A DNA stretch of 64,000 nt from Chitinophagales bacterium (GCA_017303475.1 JAFLBO010000005.1:160266-224265); one strand, 5' to 3'. Numbered from the stretch's first letter, positions 54,801 to 63,493 are shown. The notes: generated by a model from the letters alone, not told the origin. A program made the numbers and translations.

Positions 54801-57800
54801 TTACCCAGGTTTAGTTTAAAGACAGCTGCTTCGTTGGATGGGACATCAACAGCTACTGCACTGCTACCATCTCGAAACTCCAGACTGGTTCCTTCACGGT
54901 GAGCTGTTTTGGGCTCCCATGGACAACTGCTTTGCCCGGATACGGTGCGGAAAACCGGAGTTTTGTACACGGAGTCCATGGCTATATCAATAGAAAAAGC
55001 GTCGCCTGGATCATCATCTGAAAGCACATACCCGGTTGTTACCCCTTTTTCCTGTGTACCTTCCGTATTTTTGCTGGTAACAGCTTCAGTAGCAACATTA
55101 ATGATACCACCGCCACCTACACCAAATCCAAAAATCAGGATATTAAAATTGAACTCAAATGCTTTAGTTGTTTGAGTTCCGGAACTGTTTGAACTGGTTG
55201 TGTCACTGGTTTCTGCATATTCATACTCAATGCCGGCATCAAATGACAAGTTCCTTTTAAATTTGGCTGCAGCAATTTGTTTTTGATTATCCTCCAGTAT
55301 TTTTTCCCACATTAGGATAGATGCTTGACACGTATCTTTCTTTGCTTGACTCGTGTTGGGATCATCCATAATGGCATTAAGGTACCTTAGTACATTATTC
55401 CGAATGTGGTAATCCGTATACATGTAGGTGGTTTGATAGTTTTTGGGCGAAACTGAAACCACCTCTTCCAAGGCGCCCTCACATAGAGTAGTATCAAAAT
55501 CAACTTTATCAGCAAAGCCAAAATCAACATTTAATCCACCACCTACAAAAAGATCTCCTCCCTGAATCCAGCCACCTAAATGGGGAATATTGTATCCTGG
55601 ACCAACTATCAAATCGTCTGATCTGGTTGAAATTCTTTCACTGTAACTATTACAAACCTCAAGTGCATTTTCCGAAACTTTGGTAACGGTGGTAGAATTA
55701 ATGATTTCTGGTCCAACGTTTCCTTCAAAGGGCACCAGGGTGTTAAAGATAAGCAGGTCGTAATCCGGGAAAAGATCAATAACTACTGATCCACCCGCGG
55801 TGACGCTGTTATCCTTGGTAAAACTTACTTTTTGGCAAATGTTTTGATTTTTTTCCAGGTATGCATAACTGCCATCGCCAGGAGGGTCACGCAAAACCAT
55901 ACTTGGCGTAGAAGGTAATTGGGTTGTGAAAGTGTTTGACTTGGCAAAAAGCCCGGTCACAAGTACCTGCTTGGTTAGGCTGCTTTCATTTCCCGCCAGT
56001 GATTTGCCTATAATTTGTATGTTCTGTAAAAATGGAGGCGTAGAGTTTACAATTGCGGCTCTGAAATTGGTAGTCAATATACCATTACTCAAAGGATAAT
56101 CCACCACAGAACCAGCCACTTCATTGATAATTCGGATGCTTCCTGTATCCAACGGGCAACCCTCACCAAGATAATATTCCTTGAGTGCTATACTCATGAA
56201 ATATTTGGCGTTTTGGGTCAATACAATGGTTGGGCAATTATTACTATATGGATCCAGACCGCTTACAATTTCCACTTGCGGCGGAGCATAGTAAATGAAA
56301 TTGAGTGTGGTGTCTGGTTTAATGCGTAAATCCACCTGGACGCCGCCAGAAGTTTGAAAGGCATTTTTTATGGTAGGGTCAGAATGTTCAATTACTGCAA
56401 CAGTGAATTCAATTGGAGGCAGATTCAGAAATTCATATTCCCCGTCAATATTGTCTATTTCAATTATGCGCTCAAAACACCCGTCAATGGATTCTACCTT
56501 CACAATACAAACGGTGCCACTGGGCGTTCCCGGATTAGCAATAATGGGTAATTTGCAATCGCCTCCGGCTACCACACCTTTAATTTTACGAGTTGTTACA
56601 TCATTGAAGACAATGCCTGCAATGGGGCTGGTAACATTGTTAACATCCCAACTAACCGGCAAAAATTCATGATCTTCATATTTTGGGCTTAGATTGACTG
56701 TAGCGCCGGGCTCCAAATCAATGATGAATTTTCCGGTTGTGTCGGTGAAAATAGGAGGAGAAAAGGACTCGCCATTGACCAGTATTTCCACATTTTTAGC
56801 AAAGCAATCAGTATCCTTATACCGCACAAAGCCCGAAACCGGAATTGTAGAACGGTCTGTAAAATCTACCTGATCTACTGAGGTTACGCTAGGATTAAGG
56901 GTTACCTGTCGCGTTGCAGGAGCAAATTCATGGGGCGTCGTACTTTGATTTGGCGCCATTATGGTCCAGTCGGTGCCGAAGGTCATACCTCTTTCGCCCA
57001 ATAAATTAGAGCCAGCATTGTTTAACCTGTTTCCAGTACCTTCATCCAAAGCAAAGTATATCCTCAAGCCTTTGGCTTGAGGGTCCCTTGAAGCTGATGC
57101 ATGTTCTAAAATTTTAGTAGAGGATAAAATGGTGTCATACAAGGCAATTTCATCAATTAAACCGCCAAAATGATCCACATAATCTGTTCCAGACTTTCTG
57201 GCGCCTAGTACCCAGGGCTCGGATGGCTCAAGCCAGGTGCCTGTATAGGCAGGAAGCATAACTTCGCCCAGGTCTACACCGTCTTTGTATGCACGAATTT
57301 TCGTGGAAGAACCTGTACTGTCGATGGTAAAGGCTAAGTGGTGGTAACCAATGCCCAATACACCAAAATCATGTGCCTGATTGTTCAGTTTCACTATGAT
57401 ATGATTGTCGATACCAACTGGCTCCAACATGAGTTGGAAAGAATTGCTCAGGTTCCAGCGCTTTGACAGGATGGTTTGTATGCCATCAGGGCTTGCGCTG
57501 TTAACCCAGGTTTCCAGAGTTGCTTTAGGAGTTACTGAGAAGTCCGGCAAAGTGGCATAATCCATATCAGCGCGGGTAAATTTCAGAGCCCTGTGCTGAT
57601 AGAAAAATTTCATGGGCTCTGCCAAATAAGTGATACCCGTGCCATAGTTAGCAGATTCAATCCGATAATACCCTTCCTCATTAGTCATGCCGGATGTTCT
57701 AACAGGTGGGTGATCATTATCAAAAATCGCTCCGCAGAAGTAAAATTTAGTACGCTGAATAACATCAAAGGATTTGGATCCTTTTTGCTCATCCATTTTC

Positions 57801-58957
57801 CAGTAATACTTCAATCCTTCCGTCAGAGAAGAAGCTGTGCCTTCCATGATTTCAGGAATATCTAATTCGTCAATCCGTTTATGGTATATACGCAATTCAT
57901 CCAATCGACCAATCCAATTGCCAGCACTTGCACGCTGTCCAACAAGCAGTGCATTGCCGTTGAGAATGGCTGCACCTGGTTTCAAATCCTTGAGTGTGCC
58001 ATCCAGATACAGCCTGTAAGTGCCATTAGAATAAGTAAAGGTAATTTGGTGCCATTCGTTTGGAATGGCATCATACATTCCCGTTAAAGTAGCGCCACCC
58101 GCAGCTACCTCCATTCCTCCTGCTGCCAATGCCTTAATGCTCAAACCAAAGTTGTTGACGTTCGGCGTCATGGTCATCATGGTTGGATTGTTGGATACAT
58201 CAGTGCTCTTAATCCAAAAGGTTAGTGCCCAAGGAGCATCTGTGGTGGGTAACAACTCAAGGTTGGTAGCGCTGTCTGCTTCTACATACGCTCCATCATT
58301 TGGGCCAAAATAAGCCGAATAGCCCTGCATTGGCATAAGGGTTACCAGTGCATTGGGCACCGGATTGTCGTTCTGCGTCCGCACCCATCCCGTCACTACA
58401 CCATTAGGAACCTGAAATCCCAGTGCTTTGCCGGGAGAGCCTTCACCATAGGCATTGATGCCTCTTACTTCATAAATGTAGGGCCGACCTGCAATCACGT
58501 TGAAGTCGTTGTAGTTCCGGGTGCTTTTGTCTACCTGAGCCAGGTAAACCCCGTCGCGGTAAATTTTGAAACCGCCAACAGCGAAAGGGCCAAGCGGGTT
58601 AGGACCCCAGGAAATCTGGATACGATCCAGTAACTCGCCTTGCGTGGCTGTTACAAATGGCGGGAAAGGCGCCACCAGAAATCCGGCCCAATAACCGAAG
58701 TTCATGTTGTTGTCGTCGCCTACTGCCGGACCAACCACCAGCTGACCGATGGTTAATTTGGTGCGGCGGGTAGCACTTTTCATACGAGCGCCATTGCCAT
58801 AATTGATAAAGGCAGAGCGTATAACCGTATCTTGAGCTACAGCAGAAAAACAACCGGGATCCCATGGCTGTGTGGGTTGCTGCCCCCAAAGCTCCGGTAG
58901 CGCCAAAAGCGCGCATATTAGCACGGCTATTAGCCGGCTTTGCATGATATTTTTCAT
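51893..58957 (-). CDS. Giant secreted LamG-containing protein with T9SS sorting domain
   Basis: A 2354-residue protein with a signal peptide (about residues 1-25). An N-terminal region carries NFGYWAGFLV, then a fibronectin type III domain (about 100-182). A carboxypeptidase-regulatory-like stretch (GWVRTQNDNPVPNALVTL) is interrupted by a LamG domain (about 213-365), and a second LamG domain lies near 440-600. A long middle region (about 650-1800) has beta-rich segments I cannot assign. From 1849: a shared module, two GWNW repeats, a second shared module, and a type-A T9SS domain (VQPNPFQQETMLRF ... KGVYFVRLQTESG). LamG domains suggest carbohydrate or glycoprotein binding. It lies 57 bp after the S74 protein gene. 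Confidence 0.83.
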   Translation of the reverse strand: MKNIMQSRLIAVLICALLALPELWGQQPTQPWDPGCFSAVAQDTVIRSAFINYGNGARMKSATRRTKLTIGQLVVGPAVGDDNNMNFGYWAGFLVAPFPPFVTATQGELLDRIQISWGPNPLGPFAVGGFKIYRDGVYLAQVDKSTRNYNDFNVIAGRPYIYEVRGINAYGEGSPGKALGFQVPNGVVTGWVRTQNDNPVPNALVTLMPMQGYSAYFGPNDGAYVEADSATNLELLPTTDAPWALTFWIKSTDVSNNPTMMTMTPNVNNFGLSIKALAAGGMEVAAGGATLTGMYDAIPNEWHQITFTYSNGTYRLYLDGTLKDLKPGAAILNGNALLVGQRASAGNWIGRLDELRIYHKRIDELDIPEIMEGTASSLTEGLKYYWKMDEQKGSKSFDVIQRTKFYFCGAIFDNDHPPVRTSGMTNEEGYYRIESANYGTGITYLAEPMKFFYQHRALKFTRADMDYATLPDFSVTPKATLETWVNSASPDGIQTILSKRWNLSNSFQLMLEPVGIDNHIIVKLNNQAHDFGVLGIGYHHLAFTIDSTGSSTKIRAYKDGVDLGEVMLPAYTGTWLEPSEPWVLGARKSGTDYVDHFGGLIDEIALYDTILSSTKILEHASASRDPQAKGLRIYFALDEGTGNRLNNAGSNLLGERGMTFGTDWTIMAPNQSTTPHEFAPATRQVTLNPSVTSVDQVDFTDRSTIPVSGFVRYKDTDCFAKNVEILVNGESFSPPIFTDTTGKFIIDLEPGATVNLSPKYEDHEFLPVSWDVNNVTSPIAGIVFNDVTTRKIKGVVAGGDCKLPIIANPGTPSGTVCIVKVESIDGCFERIIEIDNIDGEYEFLNLPPIEFTVAVIEHSDPTIKNAFQTSGGVQVDLRIKPDTTLNFIYYAPPQVEIVSGLDPYSNNCPTIVLTQNAKYFMSIALKEYYLGEGCPLDTGSIRIINEVAGSVVDYPLSNGILTTNFRAAIVNSTPPFLQNIQIIGKSLAGNESSLTKQVLVTGLFAKSNTFTTQLPSTPSMVLRDPPGDGSYAYLEKNQNICQKVSFTKDNSVTAGGSVVIDLFPDYDLLIFNTLVPFEGNVGPEIINSTTVTKVSENALEVCNSYSERISTRSDDLIVGPGYNIPHLGGWIQGGDLFVGGGLNVDFGFADKVDFDTTLCEGALEEVVSVSPKNYQTTYMYTDYHIRNNVLRYLNAIMDDPNTSQAKKDTCQASILMWEKILEDNQKQIAAAKFKRNLSFDAGIEYEYAETSDTTSSNSSGTQTTKAFEFNFNILIFGFGVGGGGIINVATEAVTSKNTEGTQEKGVTTGYVLSDDDPGDAFSIDIAMDSVYKTPVFRTVSGQSSCPWEPKTAHREGTSLEFRDGSSAVAVDVPSNEAAVFKLNLGNQSETNETWTYAFTAGPESNPHGAKIYLNGAALDHAVMYAIPWEDKVIPITVTVERGPEEYDYDSLELVLYSLCEDDRANALGLLPDADTIAYSAVYISAHFIKPCSEVDINVPQQDWVIFPDPITQGPDDVMRITVSEYDKDNAEFEKIRLQYRRSDGDGAWINIVPPVDSLINLIQPGAEIIKDNLGATFTQFYWNTVGLADGPYEIRAVAVCSGDASDKPGFSHVIKGRIERQAPSLIGVPEPADGVYQVGDEISFSFNKHINCAKINPVDNVQLFDATTNQPIDIDITCYENKIILDPNFQNQFFENKILRAELHEIEDKTGNKLVYEQWEFYVDRNELAWLTDSIGMTKYEDQSKSITANIHNRGGYPVPFTIEDIPTYVHVVPNQGTLAPNEIRSITFTVDSSLAFGLWSDSITLHTETGQNPFFMGGDESLPFGVRVVCRPPGWDLNGSLFENTENMVLELNIEGEVSTDVEDMVVAFIGDTLVGRANVQYVPQVNKYLAYLTIYGNPNHVLQPLRLEIWDASACLRYAVLEDYFLFQPDDVIGDPLNPQVVHTYNLVLREVPLGFGWNWMSFNLAFPDPSINAALSSLSHPQNDLMKSQNQFSTYFNGGGWLGTLQNLGNTGMYVYRANISDTLMMMGTTLDPATTPIPLVQGWNWIGYIPNYSLPVNEALSSVPAQTGDLIKSQISFAQYINPTFGWIGNLQYMSAPNGYQLKVSAPGTLIYPPLSSHLNQGGADQAGKPGSQERGPGDTPENFWNVDPTQFEHSMTLIGMLKMSDQNATTSTMELGAFVGAQVRGSAQAIYIPPLQSYLFFLTVYANGSGEQVRYQLFDSSTGAIQELKEVMYFSPELHQGSIDAPVPFTLLSSGTHELSSVQSFDVQPNPFQQETMLRFALRKSQELRITVTDMSGKQVAEINTVGKEGMNTLPWKAQSEQGAALAKGVYFVRLQTESGSIVKKIVLQ
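52193..52480 (-). repeat. Shared ~95-residue module, copy 2 of the LamG protein
   Basis: Residues 2160-2255: MTLIGMLKM, ELGAFVGAQVRGSAQA, YLFFLTVYANGSGEQVRYQLF and a GSIDAPVPFTL end. The GAFVG-x-x-x-RG core is nearly the same as in copy 1 of the HYR protein. Confidence 0.65.
52616..53083 (-). repeat. Two tandem GWNW repeats (~75 residues)
   Basis: Residues 1959-2034 and 2046-2114 match in order: GWNW, then ALSS, NDLMKSQ or GDLIKSQ, a FSTYFN or FAQYIN phrase, GWLGTLQ or GWIGNLQ, and a Tyr-rich end. Each pair lies between the two shared modules of the protein. Confidence 0.75.
53126..53413 (-). repeat. Shared ~95-residue module, copy 1 of the LamG protein
   Basis: Residues 1849-1944: MVLELNIEG, DMVVAFIGDTLVGRANV, YLAYLTIYGNPNHVLQPLRLEIW and a GDPLNPQVV end. 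The most diverged of the four copies (AFIGDTLVG in place of GAFVGxxxRG). Confidence 0.55.
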
Positions 58958-59014
58958 GAAAAAAATCGTTAGTGGATGGAAATAGTATTACTCAAAGGAG
59001 CCTGAATTTCACGG

Positions 59015-60481
59015 CTATTTCCCTGTTCCGCTTATTTCCATGGCACTTATCCGTTTTGACAAGGCTTCCAATTGGGCGCTGAATGCTGTCTGTTGCTCCA
59101 GCAAGGCATTGTTTTTGCCTTGAAGACCAGCATTGGCGGCTTGAAGCTGTTGTAGTTCCTTATTGAGCGTATTTACCTGAGCTTTCAACAGTTCTATCTC
59201 GTTGTGCTGCATTTTTACGAGCTCATTGGTGTAAATCACGAATTTCTTGTAGATCAAACTATTAGGTCTGCCTTGCTCGTCATAAAGCACCAAATCTTTC
59301 ATGCCAAGGCTGTCAATTTCTTCAGCGATATATCCAATTTCCCACTTGTCGTCTCCTTCAGATTTCCGGTTGTATATTCTGGGCTGGACTTTAAGCATAC
59401 GGGTAAAGTCAACCTGCAATGGCTGAATATTGTATTTGTACCTGCGGGAAGATGTATTTACCCCAACTCTGCCTCCCTGAACATTTGCCCTCCATTCCAG
59501 ATTGTCGCCGTCTGTCATGTTTGGAGCAGACGACAAATAGAGATCCTTAAGGATGTTGAAACCGCTTGTATTGGCAAACATGACACCCTGGTTATTGGCA
59601 CGGAGAGAGATTGTTCCATTGCCATCCGTAAACAAGCCAGAGTCATCATCATTGATAAATGTATATGAACTTCCGGCATGGACATATCCGGGTATAGCTA
59701 CTCCTCCATTGGTTGCTTCAAGTGCCTTTGTGGCATTTGCATACAGGCATACATTATTATCAGCAAGAGAAAACAAACCGCCATCCGGGTCGCCACCGGA
59801 ACCAAAAGTATAACCTCTGTTAGCAAAGCTTCCCGCGGGAGCACCACCCGGAGTAACAAAATAATTTCCATTCACAGCACCTGCAGCACTTAACGAGTTC
59901 ACATTTGCAGCTCCTGTGGTACTTAAAGTACCTGTGATAGATACATTGCCAGAGTTAATCGTACCTGCGTTTATGTTACCATATGATCCGGCGTTTACTT
60001 GCCCTGCAACGTTGATGGCATCACATATAACCGCCCCTGTACTTGGAAAGGTGTTGTTCTGGCCCACTAATCCCAATGCATACGGTGCGTGGGTAAGCCT
60101 TGGCCTTGGCAATAACTCTACGCTGGAGGTACCCACACTCACTCCAAGCCAATAAGGCTGATTGAACGGGGCCAACAGTTGAAATTGTGGATCTGGATTT
60201 AAACCAAGAACCACGCTATACACACCACCTACAATGGATATGTTTTCAATCGTTTCCTGGTGTACTTTGTCAGCAGGTGCTGTACCGGATTCGCTTTTCC
60301 ACAAACGAAAAGTGAGTACATAGTCGTTGCCATCGTCTACCGCAGTACCGTCCGATTTGGTCAATACACCCTGAACAGAAAGGGTGGCTACCTGGGCTTG
60401 GGCCACCAAAGCCATGCCAAGCGAAAAAAAGACGGCGAGTGAAAGTTTTAAGGAACGGAAGGAGTACAAAACACTTTTCAT
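59015..60481 (-). CDS. Secreted tail-fibre-like protein with C-terminal S74 chaperone domain
   Basis: A 488-residue protein with a signal peptide (about residues 1-29). An N-terminal domain of about 110 residues contains LSVQGVLTKSDGTAVDDGNDY. A low-complexity repeat region rich in Asn, Gly, Ala and Thr (about 155-340) includes two related ~55-residue units starting YTFGSGGDPDGGLF and YTFINDDDSGLF. An S74 intramolecular chaperone domain follows (from about residue 342, NTSSRRYKYNI), with Ser344/345 and Lys349 as the candidate autocleavage dyad, and IGYIAEEID. A long coiled coil ends the protein (415-480). The S74 domain directs trimerisation of fibre proteins and then releases itself. First gene of the 16-kb surface locus. 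ATG at 60481 is preferred over an open extension to 60532. Confidence 0.85.
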   Translation of the reverse strand: MKSVLYSFRSLKLSLAVFFSLGMALVAQAQVATLSVQGVLTKSDGTAVDDGNDYVLTFRLWKSESGTAPADKVHQETIENISIVGGVYSVVLGLNPDPQFQLLAPFNQPYWLGVSVGTSSVELLPRPRLTHAPYALGLVGQNNTFPSTGAVICDAINVAGQVNAGSYGNINAGTINSGNVSITGTLSTTGAANVNSLSAAGAVNGNYFVTPGGAPAGSFANRGYTFGSGGDPDGGLFSLADNNVCLYANATKALEATNGGVAIPGYVHAGSSYTFINDDDSGLFTDGNGTISLRANNQGVMFANTSGFNILKDLYLSSAPNMTDGDNLEWRANVQGGRVGVNTSSRRYKYNIQPLQVDFTRMLKVQPRIYNRKSEGDDKWEIGYIAEEIDSLGMKDLVLYDEQGRPNSLIYKKFVIYTNELVKMQHNEIELLKAQVNTLNKELQQLQAANAGLQGKNNALLEQQTAFSAQLEALSKRISAMEISGTGK

Positions 60482-60654
60482 AGTGAAAGCAGAAATTAAG
60501 TGGAAGTTATTGATTTGCAAGAGAATGGCCAATACACAGGCCTATTTGCAGTCAAAGCTAGGCGCATTTATCCGGCAGCTTTTGGCAGAATCAGTGAAGC
60601 CGTTCGGATATACAGGGAAGAGGCCATTTTTTCCAGTGAAGAAAAACACCAGTG

Positions 60655-61026
60655 TTATGCTGTAGCATTACAGCAGGCCTTCAGGCATGATTGCAGTTGC
60701 GCCCGCGAAAAAGGTTTGTATAATACGTGGAGACGGCTGTCTGGCGTACTTTCAGATTCCACCTCTGCTCTGCCGGCGCCGGTAACGCACAATATCTTAG
60801 CTGAACTTTGGGCCAGCAGACTCCTGGCTAGTTCCATGCCATTCGGACCCTCCGAATAGCGATAATTGAGGATAATTAACGAGGGTTGATAAGCGCTATT
60901 AGCTGCTGATAATTCCTCCGGGCCGTCTAATTCCACTACCTGAAACGGAAACTGTTCCAGATTTTCCATCAGATCCAGGGCTATTATCGGATCGTCTTCA
61001 GCTAATAAAATGACAGGGCTGTACAT
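60655..61026 (-). CDS. Stand-alone receiver-domain protein lacking the phospho-acceptor Asp
   Basis: A 123-residue single receiver domain. The acidic pocket is present (LLAEDDPIIA), as are Thr in ILCVTGAG and Lys in VLYKPFS, but the phospho-acceptor position in LIILNYRYSEGPNG is Asn54 (codon AAT), not Asp. It has no output domain. ATG at 61026 is chosen over a GTG nine codons upstream. It lies 88 bp after the HisKA_2 kinase gene on the same strand. It may act as a phosphorylation-independent binding partner or decoy, or be degenerating; the frame is intact. Confidence 0.82.
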   Translation of the reverse strand: MYSPVILLAEDDPIIALDLMENLEQFPFQVVELDGPEELSAANSAYQPSLIILNYRYSEGPNGMELARSLLAQSSAKILCVTGAGRAEVESESTPDSRLHVLYKPFSRAQLQSCLKACCNATA

Positions 61027-61114
61027 GGAATCCTCTAAATTCCAAATAACCACCCAATGCCAGACGGCTTTTTCAGGGAGCTTGTCCTAATTTCCAGTAA
61101 AATAGCCTGAAAAA

Positions 61115-62716
61115 TCAGTCAACTATAGCCCTTTCAAAGCTAATCCGGGTGGCATATCCGGCAGCACTTTGTTGTACCTCCATATGCCCTTTGAGCTTTT
61201 TGCTCAACATTTTGATAAGGTTGCTGCCAAATCCGGTTCCGCCGCTCGGTTCTGCACTTTGTCCGGTTCCATTATCAGCCACCTCCAGATGCAAAAGATT
61301 TTTGGCATCTTTATGCAAACGAATCCGAATGGTGTTGGGCTGATCTGCCGGCTGCTTGTTACGGAAGGCATATTTGAGCGAATTGGTTACCAATTCATTG
61401 ATAATCAAACCTAAAGGAATGGCAGTGTCTACATCCAGGTACATTGGCTCTACATCGTATTCCATGTGTATATTCCCTTCTTCCACACCAAACGACTCAA
61501 GCATATTTTGCCCGAAATGCTGTAAATAATCCTTCATTTCCACCTTGGCTACATGATCGCCCATGTAGAGTTTTTGGTGTATCAACCCCATGGCATCCAC
61601 CCGGTTTTGTCCCTCCCTCACGGCATCGAGGGCGGTATCGTCGGTTATTTGTCTGGATTGCAAATGCAACAGACTGGACAGTATTTGCAAGTTGTTTTTT
61701 ACCCGGTGATGGATTTCCTTGATCAGGTACTCTTTTTCTTTATTGCGTTTGCGCAATTTGATAATTAGCACCATCAAACCTATACCAGCCAGTAAGGCCA
61801 AACCCAGTCCTCCTAACAAGGCCCAAAAACGTAAACGCTCTGTATTGAGCTGTTCTTCCTGCAAGCGGATTTGAGCATCCTTTTTTTCTGTTTCGTATTC
61901 TGCCTTTACTGCTTCAACCTGCTTGATTTGTTGCTCCGGAATCAGGCTGTCCTGATAAAAATCAGCGTACCTGGTCATGGCCTTGTAAGCTGCCTCAAAA
62001 TTCTTCTTATGGTATTCAATCAGGGCTGCATATCGCAAACCATTGGAATATTCAAACTTTGCGTTCAAAGCTTGGGATAACTGCAATAATTTATCATTGT
62101 GAAACTTGGCCTTGTCAGGCTTTTCCTGGTAACAATAGTTGGCTGCCAGGAAGATATTGGCATTCATGTGTGCATAAGAATTGGGCTGATTTAGTGTAGC
62201 ATCATAATAAGGTAAATAACACTTTTCAGCTTGTACGTAATCTCCTGCCATCTCATAGGCGTTGCCCATCTTAGCCAATACGCCAACCGCAGCCATAGTA
62301 TCCTTTAAAGCCATAAACAAGTTTTGGCTCAGTTGGAATTGCACCAGCGCTGAATCCAGCTTCTTAAATTTAAGGTAATAAACCCCCTTCAATAATTCTA
62401 TTCTGGACCAACCACTGGTGTCTTTGCAAGCCTGGCATTGTGGAATGCCCTTGTTTATATTCTGAAGCACCGCATCATAATTATTGGTATTAGCCGAAAT
62501 TTTCCCCAGCTGGAAATATATACCACAAAGCAGCTTGGCATTGTTCTCTTTTTCAGCCAACGACAGACCTCTGAGCAACACACTGGTTGCGCCATCCCAA
62601 TCTCCTGCTACACCTTTTTCATAGCCCAGCCGATACAAGCTATCAGCTTCGCTTTTTTGACTAAACAGGCTGCCCGAAAAAAACAGAAGTAAAATAAAGG
62701 TCAGATTGCGTTTCAT
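61115..62716 (-). CDS. TPR-containing HisKA_2 sensor histidine kinase
   Basis: A 533-residue kinase with a signal-like N-terminus (MKRNLTFILLLFFSGSLFS), then TPR-like helices (about residues 25-260) expected in the periplasm. A coiled segment and one membrane helix (FWALLGGLGLALLAGIGLMVLII, about 297-319) follow. The cytoplasmic part carries HisKA_2 (LIKEIHHRVKNNLQILSSLLHLQ, His336/337) and a HATPase domain (IPLGLIINELVTNSLKYAF, then VADNGTG). Its ATG overlaps the regulator stop by 4 bp (ATGA), so translation is probably coupled. It should phosphorylate the LytTR regulator encoded before it. Confidence 0.92.
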   Translation of the reverse strand: MKRNLTFILLLFFSGSLFSQKSEADSLYRLGYEKGVAGDWDGATSVLLRGLSLAEKENNAKLLCGIYFQLGKISANTNNYDAVLQNINKGIPQCQACKDTSGWSRIELLKGVYYLKFKKLDSALVQFQLSQNLFMALKDTMAAVGVLAKMGNAYEMAGDYVQAEKCYLPYYDATLNQPNSYAHMNANIFLAANYCYQEKPDKAKFHNDKLLQLSQALNAKFEYSNGLRYAALIEYHKKNFEAAYKAMTRYADFYQDSLIPEQQIKQVEAVKAEYETEKKDAQIRLQEEQLNTERLRFWALLGGLGLALLAGIGLMVLIIKLRKRNKEKEYLIKEIHHRVKNNLQILSSLLHLQSRQITDDTALDAVREGQNRVDAMGLIHQKLYMGDHVAKVEMKDYLQHFGQNMLESFGVEEGNIHMEYDVEPMYLDVDTAIPLGLIINELVTNSLKYAFRNKQPADQPNTIRIRLHKDAKNLLHLEVADNGTGQSAEPSGGTGFGSNLIKMLSKKLKGHMEVQQSAAGYATRISFERAIVD

Positions 62717-63456
62717 ATTTTGTGCAAAAGAGTCAAAAGCTCGTCCTTGGCGGCCTTATTGATGGGTATTTGTTTTTTGGAAACAACCACAAATTGATCG
62801 CCAATTTCTTCAATGTGCCGGATATTCACGATGTATGATCGGTGGATGCGCATGAAATCTGGTATACCCGACAGTGATTCAAACATCTGTTTAAGGGTTT
62901 GGGTTACCAGATATTCCCTTTCCCTGGTAGCCATTTTGCAGTAATAATCATCCGCTTCCAGCCACAAAATTTCCTGCAAATAAATGCGCACCATTCGGTC
63001 TTTGACGCGAATAAACAATCGATCAGAATACAAATGTGCATCTGATTCTTCTTTTTCCGTTTTAGATGGTTTTTCTGTAAGCGCCAACTTTTTGGTAATG
63101 GCCAGCTCTATCGCATGTTTGAGGTCTTTCCCCCTGAATGGTTTCGATAAATAAGCAGCCGGCTGAGTAGATTTAGCGCGGTTGAAAGTTGCTTCATCCG
63201 CATTGCTCGTTAAAAAAATAATGGGAACAGACCTGATTTCAAGCAGTTTGCCCGCTGTTTGTATACCATCCCATTCTCCCTCAAGTTGTATATCAAGTAG
63301 AACGAGATCGGGCAAGTGTTCCCGGAACGCAATTAACGCCTCTTCTCCACTTGTACAGCTGTACACCACTTCAAACCCCATTTCATCCAATCTGTCTTCT
63401 AAATCAGCCGCAATAATGGGCTCGTCTTCTACCAATAAAATGCTTATCTTTTTCAT
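62713..63456 (-). CDS. LytTR-family response regulator
   Basis: A 247-residue regulator. The receiver has ILLVEDEPIIAADL, phospho-acceptor Asp55 in LVLLDIQLEGEWDGIQ, Thr/Ser in IFLTSN and Lys in AYLSKPFRG. The C-terminal LytTR DNA-binding domain (about residues 145-245) contains LFIRVKDRMVRIYLQEILWLEADDYY and a MRIHRSYIVNIRHIE helix/strand pair. It is first in the operon and overlaps the kinase start by 4 bp. A good promoter lies just upstream. Confidence 0.93.
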   Translation of the reverse strand: MKKISILLVEDEPIIAADLEDRLDEMGFEVVYSCTSGEEALIAFREHLPDLVLLDIQLEGEWDGIQTAGKLLEIRSVPIIFLTSNADEATFNRAKSTQPAAYLSKPFRGKDLKHAIELAITKKLALTEKPSKTEKEESDAHLYSDRLFIRVKDRMVRIYLQEILWLEADDYYCKMATREREYLVTQTLKQMFESLSGIPDFMRIHRSYIVNIRHIEEIGDQFVVVSKKQIPINKAAKDELLTLLHKI

Positions 63457-63463
63457 GCTGTGG

Positions 63464-63493
63464 CAAAATTACCGTGTTTAACGTGGCAACAAT
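63464..63493 (-). promoter_or_regulatory. Bacteroidota-type promoter for the LytTR/HisKA_2 operon
   Basis: On the minus strand a TTG (complement of 63490-63492) is followed after 18 bp by TAATTTTG (complement of 63464-63471), matching the -33 and -7 consensus TTG / TAnnTTTG. The ATG follows after 7 bp, so the leader would be very short. Confidence 0.55.

Noticed and set aside
59015..60481. Possible prophage because of a tail-fibre-like S74 protein
   Set aside because: The protein has a signal peptide and sits among T9SS surface proteins; no capsid, terminase, integrase or lysis genes are present.
60500..60859. A 119-residue plus-strand frame between the S74 and receiver genes
   Set aside because: It overlaps the receiver gene antisense, has no promoter or family signal, and covers the likely promoter region of the S74 gene.
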